NCBI GenBank assembly: GCA_013041745.1
Contig: JABDRN010000003.1
Location: 1 to 43,376 of the forward strand
Length of the DNA stretch: 43,376 nucleotides
Origin: Gammaproteobacteria bacterium
Lineage (GTDB): Bacteria; Pseudomonadota; Gammaproteobacteria; SZUA-229
Reading direction: 5' to 3'
In this document: positions 34,974 to 43,376 of the stretch, piece by piece
Layout of the letters: the number at the start of each line of letters is the position of its first letter
Numbering within the stretch: position 1 is the first letter of the stretch
Position numbers and translations under genes: made by a program
Notes under the pieces: generated by a model
What the model was told of the DNA's origin: nothing
The model's input: only the letters and a program-made list of their open reading frames with translations
The model's database searches: none

Positions 34974-36824
34974 ATGAAGATTGAGTCGCTTTCAATAAGA
35001 TCCTCGACCATCGCCATAATCAGCATGATCGGCCTGATCGCAATCGTGTTGTCGATGTTCGCCGGTACTTACTTCAAGCAGGCCGCTCTGGATGCACAGA
35101 TCAATAGCCTGTCACGCGTGATTCAGGTTGCTTCACAGGAGATGCTGAAACAGGTGCGCAGTCGTACCTTTGACCTGGGGATGAAGCTGGGGCATAGCGA
35201 GGAACTGATCTCGGTGTTGAAAGTGCCGGCTGCTTCTGTCGATAAAGAACGGCTGGTAAAGCTGCTCGATGATCCCTTCGTCAACGGTTTCGTCGGTTTC
35301 TCAGAAATCGACCTGGAAAAGATCAGAGTCTATAACCTGCAGCTGGAGTTGATCGGTGAAAGCAATACCGGGCCTGTTCAGCTTGCGGATGAACTAACCG
35401 CTTATCTCTCACAGATAATTAAAAATAGAAAGGCGTCTGATCGGCTTAAAGCTGTCGATGCATTATGGATGTCAGAGCAGGGCCCGCTATTCTCCACATT
35501 GGTGCCGCTTGGTGGTCTTCGCCCGGTGGGCTACCTCGAGATCATCGTTAATCCGGTATTCAACCTGCCCGACATCGGAAATATTACGAAGACACCTGTC
35601 CGTATCTATACCCTGTCCGGCGACTTGATCAATACTAATGAACAGGTAGTTACTGATGGTCATCTGCCTGTAGAGTATATCTTGCATGCTTCTGATGGCA
35701 CTCCCGCGTTCAAGATCGCCGGTTATGAGAACATCGATGAACTTAGCCGTGAGATGGATAAGACGCAGACTGTGACCATCACCGGTTTTCTGCTGTTATC
35801 GTTCGGCACCCTGTTGTTTGCACTGTGGTTGTTTCATCGTTTTCTGTTTACCCCTCTCAGTCGCATGATCGCAGATATGGAGCAGATTACCCATGGCAAG
35901 CTGGAGCTGACGGTTAATAATAAAGGTCTCAGGGAGTTCCATATCCTTGCTGATGCCTTTAACTCCATGACCGACCAGGTAAGGATGCGTACTAACGACC
36001 TGCAGCGGCTGCTCGACCTGGATGAAAATGCGCTGATGTGCTTCGATCATGATAACGATGCGGTGTACTTCAATGCCGGCGCCACCAGCCTGTTCGGTTA
36101 TGCCAGTGATGAGATTGTAGATTTAGATAGCGCTGACCTGTTTGTCGATGATATCAAGCAGTTAATTGAGAGTGCTGATGCAGCCAATGCCTCACCACAG
36201 AGCAGCCTGCACATTCGGCTTGGTTGCAAGCATCAAGACGGGCATGTATTCCATTGTGATGCCAGTATAAACACGGTCGATGTACTGGGGCAAAGCGGTA
36301 TCGCCATCGCTTTAAACGCAGCACTCGATAATGAGCTGATCACATCGACCAGGAGTTATCAGCGACTGGATGCGGTGGAAGAGACGTTGAGCGGTTTGCT
36401 GGCTTTTGCTAAAGAGAATCCTGCAGCGATGCCGGGGCTGGTCAACCTGGGTATGGTGCATGGCGGTGATAATCAAATCGATGAGCAGAAATCAAAGTTG
36501 CGCGAACAGGTTGTTAAAGTGATGAATATGTCGTTATCATGCTGGGAACATGAGCTTAATAAAACAAAACTTGACCTCGCTGAAGAGAGTGGCCTATGGC
36601 CGGTCTATATCGATAAATCGACCCCGACGACAAGAACCCTTGATAAATATCTCAACATTGATAGTTGTCCGAAGAATCCACGCAGCCAGCGGGCCGTTGA
36701 TACGGCTGAATTTGTATTGCGTAAAATGAGTGAGAAGTTACCGGATGAGAAGTGCGCTGAGCTAAAGCAGGCGTTGGAAGCCTTTCGCCAGTTATTGTCC
36801 GGTATAAAGTCAGGCAATAAATAG
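34974..36824 (+). CDS. HAMP-PAS sensor with an unrecognised C-terminal domain
   Basis: A 616-residue membrane sensor. Span 1 lies at about residues 13-33, a large periplasmic region follows (about 35-260), then span 2 at about 265-290, HAMP (about 290-345, FTPLSRMIADMEQITHGKLE) and PAS (about 350-465: LLDLDENALMCFDHDNDAVYFNAGA). There is no histidine kinase, GGDEF/EAL or methyl-accepting domain. The C-terminus (about 495-616) contains SCWEHELNKTKLDLAEESGLW and TRTLDKYLNIDSCPKNPRSQRAV. It looks like a compact helical module I have seen attached to signalling proteins but cannot name. It probably forms an operon with the periplasmic rhodanese. The output is unknown. Confidence 0.8.
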   Translation: MKIESLSIRSSTIAIISMIGLIAIVLSMFAGTYFKQAALDAQINSLSRVIQVASQEMLKQVRSRTFDLGMKLGHSEELISVLKVPAASVDKERLVKLLDDPFVNGFVGFSEIDLEKIRVYNLQLELIGESNTGPVQLADELTAYLSQIIKNRKASDRLKAVDALWMSEQGPLFSTLVPLGGLRPVGYLEIIVNPVFNLPDIGNITKTPVRIYTLSGDLINTNEQVVTDGHLPVEYILHASDGTPAFKIAGYENIDELSREMDKTQTVTITGFLLLSFGTLLFALWLFHRFLFTPLSRMIADMEQITHGKLELTVNNKGLREFHILADAFNSMTDQVRMRTNDLQRLLDLDENALMCFDHDNDAVYFNAGATSLFGYASDEIVDLDSADLFVDDIKQLIESADAANASPQSSLHIRLGCKHQDGHVFHCDASINTVDVLGQSGIAIALNAALDNELITSTRSYQRLDAVEETLSGLLAFAKENPAAMPGLVNLGMVHGGDNQIDEQKSKLREQVVKVMNMSLSCWEHELNKTKLDLAEESGLWPVYIDKSTPTTRTLDKYLNIDSCPKNPRSQRAVDTAEFVLRKMSEKLPDEKCAELKQALEAFRQLLSGIKSGNK

Positions 36825-36979
36825 TTTGTTTGCGGCCAGTGCCAGTTGCAACGCTTTCCTATCGATAACGCCATCACGTAAAAGTGTCACGATATAATAG
36901 TTAGTTGATCTCAGCTAATTGTATTTCCTTAAAATATGATAAGTTTGACGGCCCGTTGACTGACTTGCAGGATAGTATT

Positions 36980-38179
36980 ATGTCTCTTAATTTCGCGCCT
37001 ATGCCTGATGATAAAGGTTACTTTGGTGAATATGGCGGCCAGGTAATACCGCCGGAACTGAAGCAGATAATGGATGATATCAACGATGCCTATGACCAGG
37101 TCAGCCAGACAGAAGCCTTTCAACAGGAACTGGCGATGCTCAATGAAGACTATACCGGTCGCCCAAGTCCGATCTATTTTGCCCGGCGCCTGACAGAGAA
37201 ATGCGGTGGTGCAAAGATCTTCTTTAAACGGGAAGACCTCAATCATACCGGCGCACACAAGATCAATCACTGCCTGGGTGAAGCGCTACTGGCCAAGCAT
37301 ATGGGAAAAACCAAGGTGATCGCTGAGACCGGTGCCGGACAGCATGGGGTTGCACTGGCAACCGCCTGCGCACTGGTCGGTATCGATTGTGAGATCCATA
37401 TGGGTGAGATCGATATCGAGAAAGAGCACCCGAATGTTACCAAGATGAAGATCCTTGGCTGCAAGCTGGTTCCCGTGTCACGAGGTACGCGAACACTGAA
37501 AGATGCCGTTGACAGCGCTTTTGAAGAATATCTTAAGGATCCGGTGAATTTTATCTATGCCATCGGTTCCGTCGTCGGACCGCATCCTTTTCCCAAGATG
37601 GTGCGTGATTTTCAGAGCATCGTTGGCCGCGAAGCACGCGAACAGTTTTTAGCAAAACAGGGCAAGTTGCCTGACATCGTTACTGCCTGCGTTGGCGGTG
37701 GATCAAATGCGATCGGCCTGTTTACTGCGTTCCTCAATGATGAAGATGTAAAACTTGTCGGTGTGGAGCCTGCTGGAAAAGGCCTGGATACAGGCGAGCA
37801 TGCGGCTACCCTGACGCTTGGCAGCAAGGGCGCAATCCATGGTTTTGAATGTTATAACCTGCAGGATGGCGAGGGTAATCCGCTGCCGGTTTACTCCATC
37901 GCATCCGGGCTCGATTATCCGGGTGTTGGTCCGCAGCACTGTTACCTGAAGGACATAGAGCGTGTTCAGTACGAAACCGCCGATGATAAAGAATGTCTCG
38001 ATGCGTTCATGGAATTATCGAGGCTGGAAGGTATCATCCCGGCGCTGGAGAGTGCGCATGCCGTTGCTTATGCCATGCGCATTGCGCCAGCCATGTCTGC
38101 TGAGCAGACCATACTGGTCAACCTGTCAGGCCGCGGCGATAAGGACGCTGATTTCGTCGCAGAAAAACTGGGTCTTTAG
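36980..38179 (+). CDS. trpB: Tryptophan synthase beta chain (solitary copy)
   Basis: A PLP enzyme of 399 residues from ATG 36980, which follows AGGAT. The frame extends upstream to TTG 36905, but that part lacks family similarity. The PLP lysine is K94 in HTGAHKINH, the catalytic Glu is in ETGAGQHG, and the phosphate-binding loop is GGGSNA with the terminal SGRGDKD. It condenses indole with serine. No trpA adjoins it, so it may work alone with free indole or be paired with a distant trpA. Canonical trpBA operons keep trpA immediately downstream. The neighbours are the sensor gene and an unrelated small membrane protein. Confidence 0.95.
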   Translation: MSLNFAPMPDDKGYFGEYGGQVIPPELKQIMDDINDAYDQVSQTEAFQQELAMLNEDYTGRPSPIYFARRLTEKCGGAKIFFKREDLNHTGAHKINHCLGEALLAKHMGKTKVIAETGAGQHGVALATACALVGIDCEIHMGEIDIEKEHPNVTKMKILGCKLVPVSRGTRTLKDAVDSAFEEYLKDPVNFIYAIGSVVGPHPFPKMVRDFQSIVGREAREQFLAKQGKLPDIVTACVGGGSNAIGLFTAFLNDEDVKLVGVEPAGKGLDTGEHAATLTLGSKGAIHGFECYNLQDGEGNPLPVYSIASGLDYPGVGPQHCYLKDIERVQYETADDKECLDAFMELSRLEGIIPALESAHAVAYAMRIAPAMSAEQTILVNLSGRGDKDADFVAEKLGL

Positions 38180-38250
38180 TTTATGGAGTGTTTCTCTATC
38201 TGTAGCAGCGGATTGTATTCGGCGATGCAGGTTTAATCCGGGGTAAAAAG

Positions 38251-38700
38251 ATGATGAAACGTGATGTCAATTTCTGGCTGATACAGCTTCCCGGCTGGCT
38301 CCTGTTCTTCTACCTCGTCTACGCACAGGCGATTCCAGCGTTCGATTATGATATGGGTGTGGCGATGGGCACGCAGGAGCCAGCCGAACAGATCACCGAG
38401 GTCGGTACCGCCTTCTGGTATGGTTTTGCCTTCGGCGACCTGGTGTCGTATATCCCCCTGCTGGCTATCGGTCTAATCGGTCACTGGATCGGTAAAATGT
38501 GGGGCCGTGTCATTCTGGCTGCAGCGCTGGGTATCACCGTCTACTGGCCGATAGTCTGCCTGGCAGCCGTGGTTGCGGCTCGGCATGCGGCCGGCTGGAA
38601 TATTAGCGATGAAACACCCTACTGGATCGTCTTGCCCCTGATCGCTTTTTGGGGGATGTGGGCTTTGTGGTGTATCTCGCGCAAGGAAAGTTCTAACTGA
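38251..38700 (+). CDS. Small membrane protein of unknown function
   Basis: A 149-residue protein with about four predicted spans (near 10-27, 58-80, 85-110, 125-142) and an N-terminus MMKRDVNFWLIQLPGWLLFFYLVY. I recognise no family or catalytic motif. Two adjacent ATGs (38251, 38254) are equally possible. It lies 71 bases after trpB on the same strand and may be cotranscribed. The inner-membrane location is clear; its function is not. Confidence 0.7.
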   Translation: MMKRDVNFWLIQLPGWLLFFYLVYAQAIPAFDYDMGVAMGTQEPAEQITEVGTAFWYGFAFGDLVSYIPLLAIGLIGHWIGKMWGRVILAAALGITVYWPIVCLAAVVAARHAAGWNISDETPYWIVLPLIAFWGMWALWCISRKESSN

Positions 38701-38922
38701 CTTCCACTTCAAACGGCTTTCATAAGCACCTCCTGAAATCGCCAGAACGCCCTTTCTGTCGGCTTTTCTGCCTGTTAAAAATTAAAACGAACGAAAATGA
38801 ACGAACAAATTGCTGGCTATCTTGATGTCCGCTGTATGAGAATTCAGTTTGAAAATAATAATTATAACTGCGACTAAATTAAAACTGTTACCAAACAAGA
38901 AGTTCTTGCTTGGGAGGACGAA

Positions 38923-41289
38923 ATGAAAAAAACGATCAAAGGTTTATTCCTTGCTGGGATAAGCTTGCTATTTACTCAAGCCAGTCTTGCAACAGATGGC
39001 GGGCGTACTAATCTAGGCGGCCCGGGTGAAGCCGAAGTCATCGCCGGTACCGGCTACCAGCACACCTTGTTCGATAGTGCCGATAAGAAATGTCAGCACT
39101 GTCATAACGACCTCTACGATACCTGGAAGACCTCCATGCACGCCAAGTCGTGGGTAGATCCTATCTTCCAGTCCAAGTACCAGGATTTCCTGAGACTGCA
39201 GGCCAGTAAGATTGGTGCAGTCGGACCAACAGGCACATATGGTACAGGGCCTGTAAGTGGTGTAGATGAAGATGGAAATAACTTCTACTTAGCAGGCACG
39301 ATCCAGAAAACTGGCCAGGTCTGTGTTAAGTGTCATGCGCCAACGGCCTTCTACTCAGGGGATTATAAAATTGTCCTCACTGAAGTAGGTGATCAGAACA
39401 CTGATCAAAATGCTTATAAAGATGCAAAGGCACTCCAGACTAACCTTGCACCTGGTTACAAACCTGCCGAGAAAGCAATAGTCAGTTCTATGGCCAAAAC
39501 GGGTAAGGTATATACAGTTTCTTACCAAATAGGTAACAAACATAATCAGGAAGGTATCAACTGTGCCTACTGCCACAGTATGGAAACTGTGCGTATGTTT
39601 AACGATGTCGATGGCGATGCTGGTCAGTATAAATTGGCAACGCCAATCAAGATGGGTCCGATTGGTCCGATTGTTCGTGATAAAGGGGAAACTCTTTTCT
39701 ATAGCCCGGATGCCAGTACCCTTGATATGAATGCATTCTTTGCGCTTATTGGTCCTGACAAGGGCAACCATCAGGATACCGCAAAAGAAGATTTCGTGAC
39801 CTGGGATGAAAGCAAGGTACATAACGGTCGTTATGTCATGAAGAGTACCCCGACTGGTTGTGAAAAAGATGAAAACGGTGATTGTATAGGCACTAATGGT
39901 TATTATACAGGTGGCCCTTTCTACGGTCCCTTCGGTGTCACCGGCCTGAGCAACAGTCGTGAAGATGACCTGTCTGAGCGTGACTTACTGGTTAAAGACG
40001 AGTTCCAGATGGCTGTCGGTGAGCGTCCAGATAAGTTCGAGGACAAGCACCAGTTTGCGGCTTACGGCAAGGCGCTGTGCCTGTCATGCCACCAGCGTTC
40101 ATCGCTGATGCTCAATCCTGAGTCAAACGGTGAGCCAGGTGTACAGCCAAAGGGTGATAATCCTGACCAGTTCCTTGAACTGTGCAGCACCTGGACCGCG
40201 TTCAGTGACGGTGTTGGTAACAACTTCGAAGATACCGCAACATCGCCGAAGTGTCAGCGTTGCCACATGGAGCCACTGACAGAGAAGGCTGGTGAAGCTG
40301 TAACCGTACTGCACCAGTGGGACCAGCCTGATGTGTTGTTCACCAAGGAAGATGAGCCACACCTGACTGCTCCATTCGATCCTGACAGTGATTATGGGCC
40401 AGTTGCGGAAGGTTACTTGAACAACCATGCCTTCATGGGTGCGAATACTAAGGATTTCGGCCTGACCAAGATCAAGACCGGCTTCGAAGCTGATATAAAT
40501 GCCAGGAAGAAAGGCAACAAGATAGTGGTCAATACCACCCTGCAAAACAAGACTGCGCATATGTTCCCGGGTGCACACCCGATGCGTCGTGTACTGACGC
40601 GTCTGATCGTCACCGATGCCGATGGCAACAAGCTGTCATACAGGCATGCTAAAGGTAGTTCCAAGTTCAACAGCATCACCAACCAGGTGGCTGTTCTTGC
40701 GGGCGACACTATCAAGCCGGGCTTTGAGACTGTCGATGTCGAATACGACAAGCATGCTGATGTCGTCATTCAGGGTTATACGCCAGACTTCAAAGGCTGG
40801 AAGCAGGTGAACAGTCAGTACATGGATCAGGCAAAGGTTGACTGGGTATCTCCCGATGCCACAGTTAAAGAGAGTGCTCCGGTATGTCTTATGACAGATC
40901 CTGACACTGGCGACTGCAAATCATGGGGAATCAAGGGTCAGGCACAGGTATCGAAGATAACCGATATCGATGGCAGTGCAGACCACTTCACCCGTGTCTA
41001 CGGTCGTGAAACCGGTAAGCGCGCACCTGATGGAACACATGTAGTACGTCCGGGCTTCGATTCGAATATCGCTACTGATAATCGACTGAAGCCGAACGAA
41101 ATGGAGAAGTACGTCATAAAATATGACACTAAAGATGCGGACTTCCCGCTGACAGTAGAATACAGGGTCTACTACATGAAGAAGGGTGCCAGTGGTAAAG
41201 CGCCAGATGGTGATGATGGTTTCCTTGATACTTCTAATAAGAAAGATGCAATCTTCGAAGTATTTAGTAAGGAAGTGGTAGTAGAGTAG
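38923..41289 (+). CDS. Secreted five-heme c-type cytochrome
   Basis: A 788-residue protein with a signal peptide (LFLAGISLLFTQASLA). Five CXXCH heme motifs lie at about residues 57 (CQHCH), 134 (CVKCH), 214 (CAYCH), 386 (CLSCH) and 444 (CQRCH). The early region KKCQHCHNDLYDTWKTSMHAKSW resembles the cytochrome c554 family. The last roughly 300 residues carry no heme motif and look beta-rich, perhaps a docking domain (FPGAHPMRRVLTRLIVTDADG). ATG follows GGGAGGACGAA. A strong terminator follows 76 bases later. It probably acts as a periplasmic or cell-surface electron carrier or reductase; the substrate is unknown. Confidence 0.88.
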   Translation: MKKTIKGLFLAGISLLFTQASLATDGGRTNLGGPGEAEVIAGTGYQHTLFDSADKKCQHCHNDLYDTWKTSMHAKSWVDPIFQSKYQDFLRLQASKIGAVGPTGTYGTGPVSGVDEDGNNFYLAGTIQKTGQVCVKCHAPTAFYSGDYKIVLTEVGDQNTDQNAYKDAKALQTNLAPGYKPAEKAIVSSMAKTGKVYTVSYQIGNKHNQEGINCAYCHSMETVRMFNDVDGDAGQYKLATPIKMGPIGPIVRDKGETLFYSPDASTLDMNAFFALIGPDKGNHQDTAKEDFVTWDESKVHNGRYVMKSTPTGCEKDENGDCIGTNGYYTGGPFYGPFGVTGLSNSREDDLSERDLLVKDEFQMAVGERPDKFEDKHQFAAYGKALCLSCHQRSSLMLNPESNGEPGVQPKGDNPDQFLELCSTWTAFSDGVGNNFEDTATSPKCQRCHMEPLTEKAGEAVTVLHQWDQPDVLFTKEDEPHLTAPFDPDSDYGPVAEGYLNNHAFMGANTKDFGLTKIKTGFEADINARKKGNKIVVNTTLQNKTAHMFPGAHPMRRVLTRLIVTDADGNKLSYRHAKGSSKFNSITNQVAVLAGDTIKPGFETVDVEYDKHADVVIQGYTPDFKGWKQVNSQYMDQAKVDWVSPDATVKESAPVCLMTDPDTGDCKSWGIKGQAQVSKITDIDGSADHFTRVYGRETGKRAPDGTHVVRPGFDSNIATDNRLKPNEMEKYVIKYDTKDADFPLTVEYRVYYMKKGASGKAPDGDDGFLDTSNKKDAIFEVFSKEVVVE

Positions 41290-41364
41290 GGTGATTGATC
41301 TGCTAGTAAGCATTTAAGGACGAAATCAACGAATAGCGATACCCTCCTTATCGTTAATCAGGTC

Positions 41365-41395
41365 AGGCCCTTTACTTCGGTAAAGGGCCTTTTTT
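41365..41395 (+). terminator. Rho-independent terminator after the five-heme cytochrome gene
   Basis: AGGCCCTTTAC pairs perfectly with GTAAAGGGCCT around a TTCG tetraloop, followed by a T-run. This is a textbook intrinsic terminator. Confidence 0.95.
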
Positions 41396-41430
41396 ATTGC
41401 CAGCTATTTGCTTGCATGCCAAAAATGGCA

Positions 41431-41474
41431 GTCATCGGTGTCAGCGTGTCATGCCTGGATGACACCGAATGACA
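41431..41474. promoter_or_regulatory. Candidate enhancer (activator) site with four TGTCA/TGACA half-sites
   Basis: TGTCA occurs at 41439-41443 and 41447-41451, and its complement TGACA at 41460-41464 and 41470-41474, so the half-sites are arranged symmetrically about 41456. GTGTCAT and ATGACAC make a perfect 7-bp stem (41446-41452 with 41459-41465). It lies about 77-112 bases upstream of the -24 element, a common position for sigma54 enhancer-binding proteins. Confidence 0.55.
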
Positions 41475-41550
41475 TGCATGTTAATCAATCATAATTTGCT
41501 GATATTCTTAATGAATATTGTAAACAGTGTCTTAGCGTGTTTTATATTTC

Positions 41551-41566
41551 TGGCATGTTCTATGCA
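41551..41566 (+). promoter_or_regulatory. Sigma54-type promoter of the surface-protein gene
   Basis: TGGCATGTTCTATGCA matches the RpoN consensus with exact GG/GC spacing and one change (ATGC for TTGC). Predicted start near 41577 gives a leader of about 110 bases. Confidence 0.65.
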
Positions 41567-41686
41567 TATTAAGAATTTACCGGTGCCCCGCTGTGGCCGT
41601 AAAAAATAACGATGTCGTGTTCATTAGAAGTATCTTCAAGGACTGTTCCCGGCAAAAATGAAATAAAAATCTGAGGAGGATGGGAC

Positions 41687-43376
41687 ATGTTTACAGGTCT
41701 ACTGAAACGGTTCTTGAATAAAACGGCCTTTATGGCAACTTGTACCGGCTTTGTGCTGGTCATCACAGCTGGCACAGTTCAGGCAGCTGCCACTTGTAGT
41801 ATTTCTACTGTTCCCGCAAACGCGACAATTGATGAAGGGCAGTCGATTGACTTTTCAGGCAGTATTACCGGCAAGGGTAAAAAGACCTGCGACTGGACAT
41901 TTGATGGCGGGGTTCCCGCAAGTGCCACTTCTGATTGTACGGTCAGCGTGAGTTATGCCAGTGCCGGATCTTACACGGCTACGCTTGATGGTACTGCTTC
42001 TAAGGAAAATCCTTCGACCTGTACCGCCAGTGTCACCGTCACTGTTAATGCTGGCGGCGCTAATACTCCTCCTACCGCCAATAATGATGCCTATAATGCG
42101 ACCACGAATGTTCAGTTAGATGTCGCAGCGCCAGGTGTGCTTGGGAATGATACCGATGATGGTCAACTGTCTCCTCTGGTTGTCTCAAACCTGGTGAGCG
42201 ATGTTACCAACGGCAGCCTTAGCCTGAATACAGATGGCTCCTTTACCTATACTTCTAATGGCGGTTTTGAAGGCGATGACACATTTACCTATGAAGTGTC
42301 TGATGGTCAATTTACCGATACAGCAACAGTGACAATTACAGTGACTGATGTCCCGCCGGTTGCGCAGTGTAGCGACGGTATCGATAACGATGGCGATGGT
42401 GAAACAGATTTTCCGGCTGATGACGGATGTATTGACGCTAACGACAACGATGAAACTGATCCGCTGCCACCGATTGATCCTGGTTTTGCACCACAGACCG
42501 ACTTCAAGATCATGATGAACTATGAGCTGGGTATGCACTGTACCGGTTTCGAGTTTGCTTACTGCTGTGTTCTGCCGGCATACAACTCTATCCTGGCGCA
42601 GGTGGTTAAACCTAATACCATTGATCCCAATCATAGTGGTGACTATGCCAGGCTGATGGCGGGTGATCCCAACGTAGGTCGTGATGGATTGGGCCGTGAA
42701 ACTGTAGTTCGCGATCTGGAGCTGGATAATAACGGCAACTTCAAGAAATACGTGCTGAAGTACTGGCATGAAGCGCAGCCGCGCAACGATGGTCGTGGCA
42801 AGGCACAGACCAGTACCCTGATCAGTGCAGCAGAGGGTAATTCACTGCTGGCATGGAATACCACATTCGATTCCGTAGAGGTGGTTAACGGTGCGATGCA
42901 GTACGGCGATTACAATGGTTCTCAAGCTGTATTGACAGGTGATGGTGATTTCAATGATCCAACAGACAACTACCAGAACGCTGTGTGGAACCACCTGTAC
43001 TTCTACGAAAACCTGGAAGGTGATAACTCGACAGGTACCTCACTGGAAGCCGACAAGATCCGTCTAGGTGTCTCCGGTCAGCCAGGTCCATTTGCAAATG
43101 TCGCTTATCCGACCGATTGTGGTCCTGCCTTCCATCCGCTGGGTCCTGTTACCACCGATGCCAATGGCAATACAATTGACAACGATTGCGGTGGTTTTTC
43201 TAACGGCAACGTGCTGACCTTCTCAGGTCATAAAGGCACCGTTGTCTACACCCAGATGAAAGTACTGGAGAACCTGCCGATAATGCTGACTTCTCCGGAT
43301 ATCTGGGAAGCACTGGGTCTGCCACTGACACCGTTTGAAGACAGTGTTGATTTCTTTGGCGACCCGGGACTGTTGA
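41687..43376 (+). CDS. Secreted multidomain surface protein, 3' end beyond the window
   Basis: The frame opens at ATG 41687, preceded by GGAGGA, and runs to the window end without a stop (563 codons visible). It has a signal peptide (FVLVITAGTVQA), then a PKD-like domain (about 36-125), a tandem Ig/cadherin-like unit (about 130-222; NDAYNATTNVQLDV, APGVLGNDTDDG, FEGDDTFTYEVSDG), an acidic calcium-binding-like stretch from residue 228 (CSDGIDNDGDGETDF, DGCIDANDNDETD), and a region I do not recognise, starting near 272 and containing NYELGMHCTGFEFAYCC. It is predicted to be extracellular. It follows the five-heme cytochrome gene but has its own sigma54-type promoter. Confidence 0.85.
   Translation, partial: MFTGLLKRFLNKTAFMATCTGFVLVITAGTVQAAATCSISTVPANATIDEGQSIDFSGSITGKGKKTCDWTFDGGVPASATSDCTVSVSYASAGSYTATLDGTASKENPSTCTASVTVTVNAGGANTPPTANNDAYNATTNVQLDVAAPGVLGNDTDDGQLSPLVVSNLVSDVTNGSLSLNTDGSFTYTSNGGFEGDDTFTYEVSDGQFTDTATVTITVTDVPPVAQCSDGIDNDGDGETDFPADDGCIDANDNDETDPLPPIDPGFAPQTDFKIMMNYELGMHCTGFEFAYCCVLPAYNSILAQVVKPNTIDPNHSGDYARLMAGDPNVGRDGLGRETVVRDLELDNNGNFKKYVLKYWHEAQPRNDGRGKAQTSTLISAAEGNSLLAWNTTFDSVEVVNGAMQYGDYNGSQAVLTGDGDFNDPTDNYQNAVWNHLYFYENLEGDNSTGTSLEADKIRLGVSGQPGPFANVAYPTDCGPAFHPLGPVTTDANGNTIDNDCGGFSNGNVLTFSGHKGTVVYTQMKVLENLPIMLTSPDIWEALGLPLTPFEDSVDFFGDPGLL

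Larger units (their letters stand above)
41290..41686. other. Regulatory intergenic region before the surface-protein gene
   Basis: 397 bases with no gene: the cytochrome terminator (41365-41395), a compact inverted-repeat operator (41431-41474), a sigma54-like promoter (41551-41566) and a leader of about 110 bases. The leader ends in GGAGGA before ATG 41687. Confidence 0.75.

Noticed and set aside
38805-38840. TGGC near TTGATG upstream of the five-heme cytochrome gene as a sigma54 promoter.
   Set aside because: The -12 GC is missing at the required spacing.
41577-41686. Leader of the surface-protein gene as a c-di-GMP riboswitch.
   Set aside because: It contains none of the GEMM consensus blocks I know.

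Overview
The window reads as chromosomal DNA of a free-living, respiring gammaproteobacterium. Evidence: the argS-priA neighbourhood with an FtsN-like SPOR protein, a GAF-type PtsP, a RimK operon, a folX-folE-folM operon, and an acetate-scavenging locus with a CrbS/CrbR (MxtR/ErdR)-type two-component system. Several c-type cytochromes indicate a varied respiratory chain. I cannot name a genus. I see no tRNA, rRNA, CRISPR array, prophage or intact transposon.

Region by region. 0-6.0 kb: SCP2-like protein, SPOR protein, argS and priA, all leftward. 6.04-6.79 kb: a gene-free, very AT-rich block with six DnaA-box-like 9-mers, repeated 15-mers and a bracketing inverted repeat. It looks like a replication origin without a neighbouring dnaA. 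6.8-11.8 kb: fructosamine kinase-family gene, then a four-gene MbnP/MbnH-type copper operon behind a well-matched sigma54 promoter. 12.0-13.2 kb: membrane cytochrome b and monoheme cytochrome c. 13.6-17.7 kb: DcaP-like porin, acs and a CrbR-like response regulator. 17.7-20.2 kb: rimK operon. 20.6-22.9 kb: ptsP. 22.9-24.8 kb: folX-folE-folM. 25.0-34.2 kb: CrbS-like transporter/sensor kinase, divergent DUF4212/symporter pair, small membrane protein, CBS/DUF294 protein and exonuclease. 34.5-36.8 kb: periplasmic rhodanese and a HAMP-PAS sensor with an unrecognised C-terminus. 37.0-38.7 kb: solitary trpB and a small membrane protein. 38.9 kb to the end: a secreted five-heme cytochrome and a secreted multidomain protein cut by the window end, the latter behind a second sigma54-type promoter with a symmetric upstream operator.

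How the genes fit together. The acetate parts are split by unrelated housekeeping operons, but the acs/porin and kinase/symporter intergenic regions carry the same operator-like sequence (ATTAGTCTA, 6-7 nt, ACTAAAGTCG). That suggests one regulon for outer-membrane entry, inner-membrane uptake and activation of acetate. The MbnP/MbnH operon and the surface protein are two envelope redox or metal modules that appear to depend on sigma54 and therefore on enhancer-binding activators not encoded here. The strongest candidates for new biology are the origin-like block, the sigma54-driven MbnP/MbnH operon with two uncharacterised partners, and the cytochrome/surface-protein pair.
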